Notes: a model not told the origin generated them from the sequence alone. 64,000 nucleotides of DNA from Chimonanthus salicifolius (GCA_013350335.1 CM023540.1:28127175-28191174), one strand, 5' to 3'. Numbered from the stretch's first letter, positions 34,002 through 46,751 are shown. Program-made: numbers and translations.

Positions 34002-34970
34002 ATGGCATCCAAACACTCCTCTTTGCTATCATGTGCTTTTCTTTCTCTCTTAATACTGCTCTTTCTTTTTCCGATTTTCATAGAATCCCATCCCCTCTCC
34101 TCTTCCCATTCCCATCTTCCCGAGGATCACTTGTTCAAGAAGTTAGAGGGATCCCTCAAAGGCCAAACCGTCCAAGGCATAAATCAGGTTAAGCAATACC
34201 TGCATAAATTTGGATACCTCTAACCAATCCATTATCAGTATGGACAACAACGACGACGACTTCTTCGACGATTCACTTGAGTCAGCCATTAAAACCTACC
34301 AACTCAACTACCATCTCAATGTCACCGGTGCACTATACGCCGACACCGTAAATCTGATGGCCATGCCAAGGTGCGGTGTGCCGGACATTGTTGATGGCGG
34401 GAATACAATGCTTTCCAAAAACCACCGACACCATCTGGGTAGCTCCGGTTTCCGTCTCGTCGCTCGCTATAGCTTCTTCAAGAATAAAAATAAGTGGAAT
34501 AAAAAACGTCTCTTCTATTATCTAATCAACAGCGGCCCTTTGGACATCCAAACCTTTAGGTCTGTTATCTCCAATGCTTTCTCTCAGTGGGCTGGTGCCG
34601 GCCAATTCACATTTCAGGAGGTTGATTTTCCGTCCGTTTCAGACATCCAGATTGGATTCTTCACTGGAAATCATGGAGATATAGCACCATTTGATGGGGG
34701 TGGACTAAATTCCACCACACTTGCACATGCATTTCCACCCCCTGATGGAAGGTTACATTTCGACGGCGACGATAAGTGGGCGATCGACCGGTCGAAGGAT
34801 GCCGTTGATCTTGAATCAATTGCAGTACATGAGATGGGACATCTGCTTGGACTGGGCACTCCGACGATGATACTGCTATAATGTTCCCTTGCATTGGTAA
34901 GGACGTGATTAAGAGGATTCTTGCTAAGGACGACATTGATGGAATACGTGTTTTGTACGGCATCCCTTGA
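34002..34970 (+). pseudogene. Frameshifted MMP copy
   Basis: Full-length MMP homology from ATG at 34002 to a TGA at 34968-34970, broken twice. A 2-nt deletion in FGYLSHQ makes a stop after residue 73 (TAA at 34221-34223). The downstream frame resumes through NNDDDFFDDSLES and the cysteine switch PRCGVPD. A 1-nt deletion at the zinc motif turns the end of HEMGHLLGLGH into GTPTM, removing the third zinc histidine and the Met-turn. Several divergent stretches, such as KNKNKWNKK, are unique to this copy. A conserved AATAAA is at 35009-35014. A pseudogene, though it may be transcribed. Confidence 0.93.
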
Positions 34971-36624
34971 GCTTTACAAGTTCTAGATTCCAAGTGAAGA
35001 AATGCCTAAATAAAGTGTGAAATGCCTAAGTAGGAAAATAATTTTAGTTTCCCACTAAGTGTTTCGCAAATGTTGTTTCTTGGCTTGGCTTTTTAATATT
35101 ATCTAATCATGAGGAAGCCTATTCTCATGAGTTATCTCTTCATGTTCTGTACTGTGGTTAGTCTGTTGGCTTTTATATTGGACGGCTTTTTTTTTTTAAT
35201 TTGTGTTGCTTCGTTATTTTTTTCCTGTTTTGTTATTTTTGTATTTTTTTAATGAATGTACGAATTTCTTATCATTTAAGGAAAAAAATGCCTAAAAAAC
35301 TGAAAGAAATAAATACAAGTCCGGGCCCGGCGACAGTCCAAAAGGCCAAAGAAACACTCTAGTCAGGCTAGGCCAGAAACTAAGATACCAAAAATCAGGC
35401 CCACAATAATTATAATTTTTTTTAAAAAAAAATAAATGAAATGAAGAATTTTATTGTAGAAACTTTCATTTAAATATGAAATTTAGAAAAAATATCCTGA
35501 TCTAATTATGAAAGTAATTCTTTATGCTCTTTGTATTTTTATTTACTAAACTTTTGCATCTTATGCATGACCCAACTTTGATCCATATGATGGATCTTTA
35601 AAAAAATCATTTATAAACCGGTAGCTCAAAAAACCATGGTAATTCAATCATAGAAGTTTTGTATTTTAGGATTTCTAAATTTTAATTGTTAGAAATTAGT
35701 TTTAAATCTTATCAACCTATATCAAACATGAATTCTACTTTCACTCCATTTGCTGACCTATTTTGCTTTGTTATTATAGTATAATATGGTGATGTCCTTC
35801 CTTTATCAAGGAGAGACTCTTTAATCTTATTTACAGAGAAAATGAAATACAAATATGGAAGATAAAAAAGAGGAAATCCCTAAATATAATAAACACAATA
35901 TTAAGCAAATCTTAAATATATTTAATATCAAATAAATTCTAATAATTAGATTTAAAATAAATGCTTTATTGGAAGTTGAAAGCTGTTAATGCTTGTTGAG
36001 AAATGATTAGGTGTAGGAGACCTTATCACAATAAGGTCAGGTCCCACATCTCCACCATCCATTTTATATAATTCTTAATTATAAAATTTCAAATTTTATC
36101 AAAGGAAGGTAAAGACGAGGGACTTGACCATATGATCATTTCTAATGCTTTTTTTTTTTTTTTAATTAGGTGCTAACAAAATGATATTATTAATAAAAAA
36201 GGTACAACAAGATTCACAGTAGTAGTACAAAAATAGATTTATTTAATTATCTTAATTTTTAATTTTATGATTAAAAATTATTATATAATTATTTTTCCGT
36301 AGATTGTTTGTGCTCATATATACTTTCCAGTGTTTTATAAACCGGCTCAGGCCTGTGGTTGAACCGTCCATTCAACCGAAACCGGCTCAATCACGGGTCA
36401 ATTTATAAATAACCATTGCAACACAAAAATCCTCAAACTGTCACCCGTGAACATTTATTTTTAAAGTTAAACAAAAAAATCCAAACGGACTCCCTTTTAG
36501 GAGATTTAATTTTATATTATGTAACGAACCAAGCCCTAATAGGCCAGAAGGGTATGTATTGTGATTGTTTGCCTCTCACTCATTTCCGATGTGGGACAAG
36601 CAGATGCATGAGAATGGTGTGTAT
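34971..36624. other. 3' flank of the MMP pseudogene and AT-rich region
   Basis: 34971-35600 matches the MMP 3' flanks at 46752 and 57503 with indels. 35790-36050 resembles a degraded LTR (GGTGATGTCC, AAGGAGAGACTC, then an AT-rich body). 36180-36620 has no recognised feature beyond a short CCGGCTCA-containing stretch at about 36340-36400. Confidence 0.45.
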
Positions 36625-38365
36625 TACTAACTACCGCGTTAGTGTCCTTTTTTTTTTACATTTTTAAACATTTAGGAACCATTAAAATTTTATTTATGTG
36701 AAAAAAGTTTAGAAGATACTTTTTATTCTACTAAAAAATATTTACTCAAATAATGACAAAAATCTATTGATAATTTAATTTGTGCATATGTCATAATGCA
36801 CTATTCTACGTGTTGTTATGAACAATGTCACAAATACCGTTCTCGGGATATTAACGGCAACTGGTAATATCAGGATATTTTCAGAATCTCGGATTTTTAC
36901 CGGGAATTTAACGGGAAAATCTCGCGGAAAATATAAATATTTACAAATAATAAATAAATAATTCTCATAAAAAATATCATATAATTCTACATGAGTTCAA
37001 TGTTAAATAAATTATATATCAAAGTCTCCCAATATCAAAATAACATTAAAATACACAATTATCCAAGTAAAAAGGGTCTCTTGATTCTTTTCTAATTTTA
37101 ATGGCTTCAAAAATTTATAAATTACAAAATTTCAATATTTTATATTTTAAATTAATTATAGTTTAATATAATTACATATGAACATAATTATTTGAAAAGA
37201 TATATTCTTAGATAGATGACTTATAAGAAAATAGGTTAAATAAATTATGTTAATTATGATTTGTAAGATCATAAGAATTGGGCTTAATTTTATGAAAAAC
37301 CTAACTTATAATTGATTTTCTATTCAGTGTGATTGACAATTGATGGTAAGATAAAAAAAAATTGGTTGATTACAAGCCTCTAGGGGTCTACTTTTTTTTT
37401 TTTTTAATGATTTTATCATCTATTTGGCTGATGTCAAGTGCTCTAAGAGGCTTGGACACATTGGCCTTTAAAAACAAAAAATCTATTTAGCTTTAATTTA
37501 TAAATTATTAAAAAAATGAATTGAAAATTTTCAAATAAATTGAAATTTCTCATTTCACAAAAATGCGACTCTTACTAAATAAACATGAAATATTGATATT
37601 AATATTGTTATCAACCATTTTTTGTAACATCCACTTTCACCTCTTAAATTGAAAAGTTGATTCTTATTTTGCAACTTATGTTAAAATAATTAAAAAAAAA
37701 ATTTAATCTATATCCATTGCGATTCATGGGCTAGTTTTAAATTATAAAATTTTATATATACATTTAAAACTATATTACGTAGATATATATTTTACTATTT
37801 AAAATTTTAACATAAATTAATTTAATCAACTTTTTATATTGATAAATATGTAAAAAAGATTAAATATTGGAAGTGAAGAAAGATGAAAAGGCAAGCATAG
37901 AATTAGGCAGTGGCCTTCCTTTCCCGCCCCACTTTTGTTTCCCGCTTTTCCCGCTTTTCCTGTTTTTGACTTTAGTTAAAAACGCGTTAAACACGCGAGA
38001 TTCTCATTTCTCGCGTTATTTACGTGTTTTTAACGGGAAAATAACGATAAAAACGACAAAGCAGATAAATAGCCGTTTTTATCGCGAAAACGGTATTTTC
38101 CCGTTAAAATCGCGGTAAATTTCAATTTACCGCCGATATTTGTTACTATGGTTATGAACAAGAAACTATGTAGAAATGAACATAAATGGTTTTACTTATA
38201 CCTGTGTGGTCTTAAATCTTATCTTTTCCGTACATTTGGCTTTTAAAATGAAAGCTGCAATTGTGATCTCCTCGAGCCAAACTGAGCTAAACTGTATTGT
38301 GAGAATATTAATTAAAAGAAATATAAAGAATATTTTTATTTTTTATATACCTTAACTAAAGATAT
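36625..38365 (+). repeat. Isolated copy of an array module, split by a transposon
   Basis: 36625-36834 and 38161-38365 together match 43510-43865, 48570-48860, 53870-54245 and 62970-63345 in the tandem array. This shows the array module extends, in decayed form, to the MMP pseudogene region. The gap is the element at 36825-38150. Confidence 0.7.
36825..38150. mobile_element. Non-autonomous DNA transposon, 10-bp target duplication
   Basis: About 1.33 kb flanked by GTTATGAACA on both sides (36815-36824 and 38151-38160); the array copies without it give the empty site. Ends are imperfect inverted repeats (GTCACAAATACCG against GTAACAAATATCG), continuing loosely as a subterminal region with repeated TTTCCCGTTAAA and GGTAAA motifs on both sides. 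The middle is very AT-rich, with no transposase. The 10-bp duplication fits the MULE range. Confidence 0.7.
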
Positions 38366-38485
38366 AACTCAATTGATAATCTCTCGCCTCAGAAAGTAGG
38401 AGGTGTCAGGTTCGAGCCCTATGGCCTCACCTGGTGTGCCTTAAGAGTAAATTCTTTCAAATATCTAAGATAATTATGTTTAAAA
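38366..38485 (+). mobile_element. tRNA-like SINE fragment
   Basis: Box-A-like ATAACTCAATTGATAATC and box-B-like CAGGTTCGAGCCC in tRNA-like spacing, then an A-rich tail at about 38478. Confidence 0.6.
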
Positions 38486-41400
38486 AAAAAGAATTTAATT
38501 AATCAAATCAAAAGAATTTTTATAATATTTATAGTTAAAGATAGACATTTTAGATAGGAAGAGGCATCCACATAAGAAAGTGAATGCTCCTGTCTTACAC
38601 GGAATGCACATTTTTCTATTTGACTACTTTTAAGATATTTTTAAAATTAACTTTTAAAACAAGCTGTTGAAAATGTTTGCTATGTCTGAGTTGTTAAAAT
38701 TAGAAATCTGATTATTTTCCTTTTTACTCACTACTAAGACTCTCGTAACCTACCATGACAAGGAATGCTTGTCATACAAGGATAATAGTTCCATAACACA
38801 TTTCTAATGAACATTTGGTAATTCACTTTAATACGTTAGATCCCTTCTCGAAAAATATCATTGTGGAAATGATACTTTTCTTATCACAAAATATGTGAAT
38901 AGAACCACGAAAAGAGACATCAAGATCATAAACAAATCATCCTAACTACACCAGTTCAGCAACAATATTAGTTATAGCACGATATTTTGCCTTCGTATTC
39001 GAGTGAGGGACACCATATTATTTATTTTTATTTTTTTACTTTTTCACAAAATGAGAGAATCACCAAAAAAAAAAGAAAGAGAAGAGGTTGTATACTTTGT
39101 GAGTAATATTCTCAACCCAAACAACATTAGAATACACATGAAAAGACAGAGAAAATGAAGATTATAATACAATATGGAACACATATAGCGCAAGAAAAAA
39201 GAACAACATTATAGTGGCAGTGGTCAGTGTAGACATCAACAACATTACAACAAAAGAAAATCGCATTTCTATAACATCATTGAACTTTACTAAATTTCTC
39301 TCTCTAGACAGTTTTGATTTTCCTCTCTACCCCTGTTTTCGATCTCCACCATCGCTAAGCCCAAATCTGATTGCTGCTAATCCGATTTACCAAATCCATC
39401 CCATCGATTGTAGTTTTTCTTAATCACAGATATGTTTATGGAGCTTGGGAGCAATATCTTGGTCTTGGCTTTTTCTTGAAGATTGAAAAGAGTAGAGCCT
39501 CTGTATGCTGATTGCAGATGGGTTTTCAGGTGTTATAGTGAGATTTTCACTTCCTTTGTCTTCTAGTTTAGTTTTTACTCTCACCATTATTGAGAAACTA
39601 AAAGAACTGTTTGAAGTGAAATGGTTTGGATAATAGTAGCAAAACAAGAAACACTTATTTTTTTTCTTCTTTGCCTCTTCTCTTCTATCATCATCTTTTT
39701 TCTTGGCTTTCTCATTTTTTCCATTTGAGGATTCAACTAAAGCTGCTGTGTTGAACCTCGAGTGGGTTTTGAATCCTAGTTGCAGAGGCAGTCAAGGTCC
39801 AACAAATTAACCCAAAATGATTTTTCCCCTTTTTTGCATTTATTGCATTTTGTTCTACCCCAAATAGTTATTTGATTGATTGAATGCATATATTGCATTT
39901 TACCCAAATCTGCAAAGTCCTTTCCATTTGGGATTCATGTAGAAATTTCCATTTCGGTATTAAGACTTTTTTTTTTTAAAAGATGATTTTGAGCTTGAGC
40001 TGTGTTTTGTTAGGAGGTGGAGTAACTAGAGCACTCCTCAACGGAAACCATGTCTTCACCTTCTTATTCTGTATCATAATTTTTTTTTTATATTTATGAT
40101 TGCTTGTTGGATATTTTATCTTAATATTTCATATTTATGTATTCTTAATTGTTCAGGGGTTGTTTTTCGTATATTGCATCGTTAATGTGTTTTTTTTTTT
40201 ACTTGCTTTCTCAAGTCTTGAGTTAGTTTATAAATGTTATCTCTGAATTTGGAAATCCATCATGGAAGAGAGATGCATCAAGAAGAGGCGAAATAGAGCA
40301 AGAGAGACCCATTTTATATTTCTATTTAATATTTGTTTCTGTACTAAGTGTAATAAGCCCAATTTAAACTTTTTATATTTTCAATTCTTAGTAGTCTTTT
40401 TTTTTTAGTTTTTTCCCTTTATTTGATGCAAATAGCTACAGTGGTAAGAAGTTTGAAATTTCACTAGTGTAGTACATGTGAAATATTGATTTAATTTTTA
40501 ATAAAGTGTATTTAGCTTGGTAACAAAAAATTTAAGTTAAAAAATGGATAATGGGTCTATTAGCAAAAATTTTCAAGTTAAAAAATGAATGTTGAACTTG
40601 TTAGTATCAAATTTTAAATTTAAAAATGGATATTGAGTTTAGTAATATAAAAATTAAATTTTAAATTTTTTTTTATATATAGGGTCTGGTAGCATCAAGG
40701 CAGAAACTAGGGCCTAAATGGGTGAAACAGATAAACGGACTCTTATCAGGCTGCGGACGGTCCGACAGCCCGATCGAGATGGGCCGGATTCAAGAGTAAT
40801 CGGATCCTGTATTATCAGGCCGGGCCGCAGACAGACCGATTATCTTATTCAGATGGGCCGGATCTTTTCAGGCCGGGCTGGACCTGGGTCCGTTTACACT
40901 CCTACGAGTTTTATCCCAAGCCCCATTCAATGCTGTCACCTTTTCCTTACCGAACCCAACAGATATTGACCCTTTTGACCCAAGAGACACTGTTATCTTA
41001 ATCCCTCCCAAACCGAGCCAACCTTTCTCTTTACTTACTCGTGTCCATTGGTCAACCCATTTAACCACCTCAACTCGTTTGTCCATTGCACCCAGTTCAA
41101 CTAATTTACCAAACCATCCCACCAAGTCAACTCACCCTTTTTAACCGAATCACCTGTCTATCTCCAACCCGATCCTACACCCGCTGCGTCACTTTTTTTC
41201 CTCCGTGGGGAGAAAAGCGGCTGTAAAGATAGTGCGGACATCCATTGGGCTAGCAACAGTAGTTTTTATGAGAGTGATTTTTTATAAATTATTACTTAGC
41301 AACAAGATTTTAATTTTTTTAATAATTTATTCTGATTACATTTTAACACTATGGTTCAAAAATAGTTTGAAGGGTTTGGTTTAGAAATTGAACCTAATTA

Positions 41401-41509
41401 AATCATTGAATTATATGAATTATTGATTTTGAAAAAAATTGAGCAAGTTGGCCCTTGACTCGACTCTATAGGATTTTGAGTTGAGCGAGTCAACAAGTTT
41501 TACTAAGTT
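38486..41509. other. Spacer between pseudogene region and tandem array
   Basis: No gene recognised. A repeat at about 40715-40910 has inverted ends around AAACGGAC and internal GGGCCGGAT motifs, typical of a small hAT-type MITE. 39290-39560 is a less AT-rich stretch with short ORFs but no domain. The rest is AT-rich with poly-T runs. Confidence 0.45.
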
Positions 41510-42666
41510 AAACCTAAGAACATGGGTAAGTTACTTGACTCGATGTGATTTAGTCATTTAGAATTTTGAGTTTTCAGACTATGGTTTTACTAGAAAAATC
41601 TTAATAAGGTAAATGAGTAAACTCAATCCAAATAAAAAATAGATAGAAATCAATTTAACCTGTTTAACAAGATTCTACCCAAACCCATCTCATTTCCCAA
41701 TCTACGACCGATGATTATGAGATTGACAATAGGCCTTTGTTGTTGATGTGATAAAGCAGATGATTGACATAGAAGGTAACATGATAAATGATATGGTGAT
41801 GTATGGCTAGTAGATGGTGACCGTAACACTCAATCAACAAAAATCTTGAAAATATAGAAGCATTAAAATATTTCAAAATAAAAAAGAAATTATTTTGAAT
41901 GCATTAAAATTAGGTCACTATTGATTTCAATAAAAATGAATTAATAATTAAAAAATCTTTTAATTTTAATTTTTAAATTTAAAATGCACTGTGATTAGAT
42001 TTTTTTTAATTTGATAAAGCTTACTGTTCCACTTAATTTCTTAACAATACTATACAAGATACGAATTCGATACTTTTTTTACTCTGTATTCCTTTTCTAA
42101 ATCTTAAATAGAGCGTTACAAGACTCATCAGCAACTGACTTTTGTTTCCTTGTATTTATTTTCTACAGCTGAAATGGAATGATTTAGGCTATAGAACAGG
42201 GGCGGATTGAATATCATTGCCATGGAATTCCTTTTTTCTAAAGTTAGAAATGGTAAATCTGGATTTATATACAGTAAATTTGATAGAAAAAAAAAATGCA
42301 AAATGATAGAAACACCGAGTGAAAGCACGTCAAAATGTACTAATTGAATTAAAAGAAATTAAGACTGCGTTTAGACGAGGGGTAGGGATAGAAGAGTGAA
42401 AACAAAAGTAGCTCTCATTTACCCATGTTTGATAACAAAGGAAAATGGTAAGAAAATAGTGAGTTCTCCTTCTCCTATATTTAAGGGAAACCCTAATTCA
42501 ACGAAAACTACAGCAGAAAAGAAACCTGTAAAATTTATCTCAGATCCAAAAGACAACGTAAGTGGAGTTGTCTGAGTTCACGTATAAGATTTTATCGCAT
42601 CTCTCTATCGCACAAAATAATCAAAATTTATTATGATCGACCTCTAGCGGCGTCGAGATCCAAATT

Positions 42667-42726
42667 CACTTAATAGAAGGACCACCCACGTCTGTTCTCT
42701 TTCAGAGTGGTGCCATGTGAATTAAA
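42667..42726 (+). promoter_or_regulatory. ACGT-box module 1 of unit A
   Basis: One of ten copies in the window of a conserved 50-60 bp segment with two ACGT-type sites. Here the second is mutated to CCATGTGA. ACGT and G-box sites are known binding sites for plant bZIP and bHLH factors; function here is inferred. Confidence 0.5.
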
Positions 42727-43140
42727 ATCAAAGTTGTCACTTGCAGGCAGGAGTCAGCTTCAATCACCTCAATACATTCAATAATTTCCAACTATAGAAA
42801 TTCACTACATGATTTTTGAACTTTTGAAGAATAGACTGGGATGTTTGTATTTGTATTATAAAAAGGATAATGGATTGATCTTTCTATTCTAGTGGTAAAA
42901 GAATTTCCAATGAATCTTGCACTCATTAATATTTGTTTAATTTGGCATTAAGTTGTTGTTTTATTTGATCTTCAGAACGCCAAGGCATTTGGTTTTGCCT
43001 TGTTTGTTGTGAGAAAGTATTAGAGTTCTGAAAGTTGTAGGAATCTTACAAAAACTCAGAATTGGAAAGTAATATTATGAAATTGTATAGTATTTTGATC
43101 CAAGAAAATTTCATAGATTTCATTATGAGAGTATAATCTT

Positions 43141-43338
43141 GGACTAACAGTTTGAGTATTTCCATTTTCTCTTTTTATAGTATGAGAGTCTTTACTGGTT
43201 TTTAAGATTTCTTTGTGCCTGGCCCGAGTTGTGGGCTTCCTCTTTTATTTCTCTCTCGCTTTTTGAACTCATCCTTGTATTTCTTGGGGTTTTTCCCCAC
43301 TTTTGAATAAACTTACCCATTTATTCAAAAAAAAAAAA
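43141..43338 (+). mobile_element. A-tailed non-LTR retro-insertion (LINE or SINE 3' end)
   Basis: About 200 bp ending in a run of A, flanked by GTATAATCTT and GTATAATTTT. The related module at 51865 has a single GTATAATTTT and no insert. The same insert is in unit B (about 53513-53712) and unit C (about 62604-62805). Confidence 0.7.
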
Positions 43339-44084
43339 GTATAATTTTACGGTTCGAAATGATTTTGATTAAACAATTTTGATATTTCAGCTAACATTTA
43401 CAGGCCCCCAAACACAAAACACAAGACTACCTTAGATAATTTCCATATTGTTGAATCAAAAGAATTGACATTTAAAAATTGGAGAATCATGAATTCTAAT
43501 TTAATCGTGTTAGTATTTTTTTTTCCGATTTTTAAACATTTAGAAACCATTAAAATTTTCTGTGTAAAAAAATTAAGAAGATACTTTTTACTCTATTAAA
43601 AAATATGTACTCAAATAACAACAAAAATCTATTGATAATTTAGTTTGCGCATATTTCATAATGCATTGTTCCACCGTGCCATTATCTACAAGAAACTACG
43701 TAGAAATGAATATGAATGGTTCTACTTATACCAATGTGATCCTAAACCTTATCGTTTCTGTACATTTGGCTTTTATTAAAGCCCCTACCACCATCTAAAC
43801 CATATTTTGAGAGTATTAATTTAAGAAATATAAAAAATATTTTTATTTTTAATATACCTTAGCTAAAGATATTTAAAAAGGTCACTCCCCTCAACTCTGT
43901 ACTCAGTGTATGTGAATTGGGAGATTTACACAGCTCAAAGGATTGGTTGTTAAAATTATTTTTTAAAACAAGCTCTTTAAAAAAGCTTTCTATTTCTAAG
44001 TTGTTAAATTTAGAAATCTGATTATTTTTCTTTTTACTCACATTTCTCTTACCGCACTGGATGATCTGAATTCATGATCCATAT

Positions 44085-44620
44085 TCACTCAGTAGCAGGA
44101 CCACCCACGTGTATTCTGTCAGTAGTGCCACGTGAATTAAAATCGTCCAATAATTCACCTGAATACTTCCAAGTTCCAATAATTTTGTATCATGATTTTG
44201 GTACTGAGATAGTCATTATATCTGCGTGTTTTGTGTTGTGGCATGGCTTTTCGTTTTTACATTGGGCGGTTTTTTTTTTTAAAAAAAAAAAAATTGTGTT
44301 GCTTGTTGTTCCTTTTACTACTTCTCACGCCTTCTTATCTATTAATATTTAAATTAATTATAAAAAAATAGATGAATAATAATTATAAATTTATTAAAGA
44401 AAATTATAAATAAAATTTAGAATTCTATTGTAGAAATTTTCACTTAAATATGCAATTTAGACAATATAATCTCGGTTTAATTAGTTTGTGAATTTTCTAC
44501 ACTTTTATAAATATTTAGACAATATTTACTCAAATACCACAAGCGGCGTCGTCATCCAAATTCATTTAATAGCAGGGCCACCCACGTCTATTCTCATTCT
44601 CAGTGGTGCCACGTGAATTA
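44085..44620 (+). promoter_or_regulatory. Paired ACGT-box modules upstream of the unit A MMP gene
   Basis: Two copies, about 44085-44142 and 44560-44622. The first has two full CACGTG G-boxes (CCCACGTGTATTC and GCCACGTGAATT); the second has CCCACGTCTATTC and GCCACGTGAATT. They lie 1.2-1.7 kb upstream of the ATG. Unit B has the same pair. Confidence 0.55.
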
Positions 44621-45736
44621 ACTAATAATATCTTCAAATGATTCATATCATTTTAAATCAACTAATAATTTTTAACAGTTTTGCAACATTTTTCATATAA
44701 TGAAAATGAAAATATGGTAATTTTATTTTTTACGAACTTTTAAAGTTTAAAATTTTTAATTATTTCTTTCGATGAAATCACATCCAAACAATATTTTAGC
44801 ATTTTCAGAAATATACTTATGACATCTAAACAACTTTTCACATTTTCAAAAATTAATTTTTTTAAAAGTAGTTTAGTATAAATTTATTTTCCTATAATAA
44901 CAAAAAAATACATATACTACATTTCACCCTAATTCGCTTTATCCAAATGACTCCCTAATTTAGGTTTATAGCCACATCATGCATGAAATGTACAGTTACT
45001 TTAATATAAAATCTTTTGTAGTAAACAGATGTTTAAAGTCGAAAATTTTAACCACTGATTCTGACACTAATTTGAATGAACACAAAGGCATTCATTTTAT
45101 ATAAAACAAATTGGGGGCCCACAGCTTGTTAATCATCAGAAAAAAACAGAAGAAGTTGCTGTCAAGAGAGTACGGATGGGAAGTGTCTCTTGACTTGCTT
45201 CTTTCAAATGTACGGACTGCAAAAGGAAATTTTAAAAAAAAAAAAAAAAACACGCGCAAAAGTAAAATGATGCGCATTCGCGGATACGTTGTGATTCGGT
45301 TGATACCTATTGTCTCGGCTACGTTCAATTTAAACAAAAATTCGAAATATCAACTTAATTTATTGATTATTGATAGATATAAATAAAATTAATATTTTAA
45401 TTTAGTTGTTTTATATGAATTTTGAAATTGTCTCAAAATATTTATCTTATTTATATTAAAATAATATAAAGTGTGTTAAAAATTGATGATATCATATAGA
45501 GTTTTAGTCTTATATAGAGATTTTTTTAAAAAAATACAAATATTTTAAATCAGATAACTAAAATGAGATGGAAGGAGTGTATTTTAAAAAACTTATTAAA
45601 AAAGATAAAGATAAATATTTTAACTAATTTATTATTTATAATTGCATTAGATATTGAAAAGTTTGTGCTACATTATTACATAAAATAGGGGGGACAAGTG
45701 GGGCCAGATTTTGATAAATCCAGTATCCTTTGCTCT

Positions 45737-45744
45737 TATAAATA
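45737..45744 (+). promoter_or_regulatory. TATA box of the unit A MMP gene
   Basis: TATAAATA, 58 bp upstream of the ATG at 45795, at the same spacing as in unit B. Confidence 0.8.
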
Positions 45745-45794
45745 GGACATTACTTGACTTGCCAATTGCCATCCCACAAAAATTCACGTTACTC

Positions 45795-46751
45795 ATGGCA
45801 TCCAAACACTCCTCTTTGCTATCATGGGCTTTTCTTTCTCTCTTAGTACTTCTCTTTCTTTTTCCGGTTTTCATAGAATCCCATCCCCTCTCCTCTTCCC
45901 ATTCCCATCTTCTCGAGGATCACTTGTTCAAGAAGTTAGAGGGATGTCGCAGGGGCCAAACCGTCCAAGGCATAAATGAGGTTAAGCAATACCTACATAA
46001 ATTTGGATACCTCTCTCACCAATCCATTAACAGTGAGGACGGCGACTTCTTCGATGATTCACTTGAGTCAGCCATCAAAACCTACCAACTCAACTTCAAT
46101 CTCAATGTCACCGGTGCACTCGACGCTGACACTGTAAAGCAGATGTCCATACCACGGTGCGGTGTGCCAGACATTGTTGATGGCCGGAATACAATGCGTT
46201 CCAGAAATGAACTCCATCTGGGTGGCTCCGGTTTACGCATCGTCTCTCGCTATAGCTTCTTCCGTGGTGCCCCAAAGTGGCCCTCTAACAAGTACCATCT
46301 CTACTATGGATTCCTCAACACCGGCCGTGTACCCTTCCAAATCATGAGGTCAGTCTGCGCCAGTGCTTTCAATAGGTGGGCTATAAACAGCCCATTCACA
46401 TTTTCGGAAGTGGCTAATGTGAACGTTGCAGACATCACAATTGGATTCTTCAGTGGAGATCATGGAGATGGTTATCCATTTGATGGGACTTGGAAAACAC
46501 TTGCGCATGCATTTGCACCCACTGATGGAAGGTTGCATTTCGACTACGATGAATACTGGGCGACCGACCTGTCGCCGAATACAATCGATCTTGAATCAGT
46601 GGCAGTACATGAGATCGGACATCTGCTTGGACTTGATCACTCCAACGATCAAAATGCTATAATGTACCCTACCATTCCTCCTTCCGTGAGGAAAGTGAAT
46701 CTGGGTCAGGACGATATTTCTGGACTACGGGCTTTATATGGCTTCCGTTAA
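45795..46751 (+). CDS. Matrix metalloproteinase, unit A
   Basis: Intact, intronless 318-residue secreted zinc endopeptidase of the plant matrixin family. Signal peptide about 1-29; propeptide with NVT (104-106) and the cysteine switch PRCGVPD (C122); catalytic domain with structural metal ligands in GDHGDG, AHAF and LHFD; zinc motif HEIGHLLGLDH (272-282); Met-turn AIMYP (M290). The open frame extends 28 codons upstream to 45711, but that part overlaps the TATA box, and all paralogs align from the ATG at 45795, so this start is chosen. It has DH where gene 1 has GH in the zinc motif and is four residues shorter around the NNDGDFF region. AATAAA is at 46804-46809. No hemopexin domain or GPI signal. 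Confidence 0.96.
   Translation: MASKHSSLLSWAFLSLLVLLFLFPVFIESHPLSSSHSHLLEDHLFKKLEGCRRGQTVQGINEVKQYLHKFGYLSHQSINSEDGDFFDDSLESAIKTYQLNFNLNVTGALDADTVKQMSIPRCGVPDIVDGRNTMRSRNELHLGGSGLRIVSRYSFFRGAPKWPSNKYHLYYGFLNTGRVPFQIMRSVCASAFNRWAINSPFTFSEVANVNVADITIGFFSGDHGDGYPFDGTWKTLAHAFAPTDGRLHFDYDEYWATDLSPNTIDLESVAVHEIGHLLGLDHSNDQNAIMYPTIPPSVRKVNLGQDDISGLRALYGFR

Noticed and set aside
42128..42328. 66-72 codon minus-strand ORF also at 52587-52805 and 61678-61896
   Set aside because: Open in all three array units, but the unit A copy has a different N-terminus through an indel; conservation reflects recent duplication, not coding selection.
44074..44352. ORFs starting MIHIHSVAGP in all three array units
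   Set aside because: They run through the ACGT module and end in poly-T or poly-A tracts, and the C-termini differ with tract length. Treated as chance ORFs over a regulatory module.
45711..45794. 28-codon N-terminal extension of the unit A MMP (and 56456-56539 in unit B)
   Set aside because: It includes the TATA box and would place residues ahead of the signal peptide; the other paralogs lack it.
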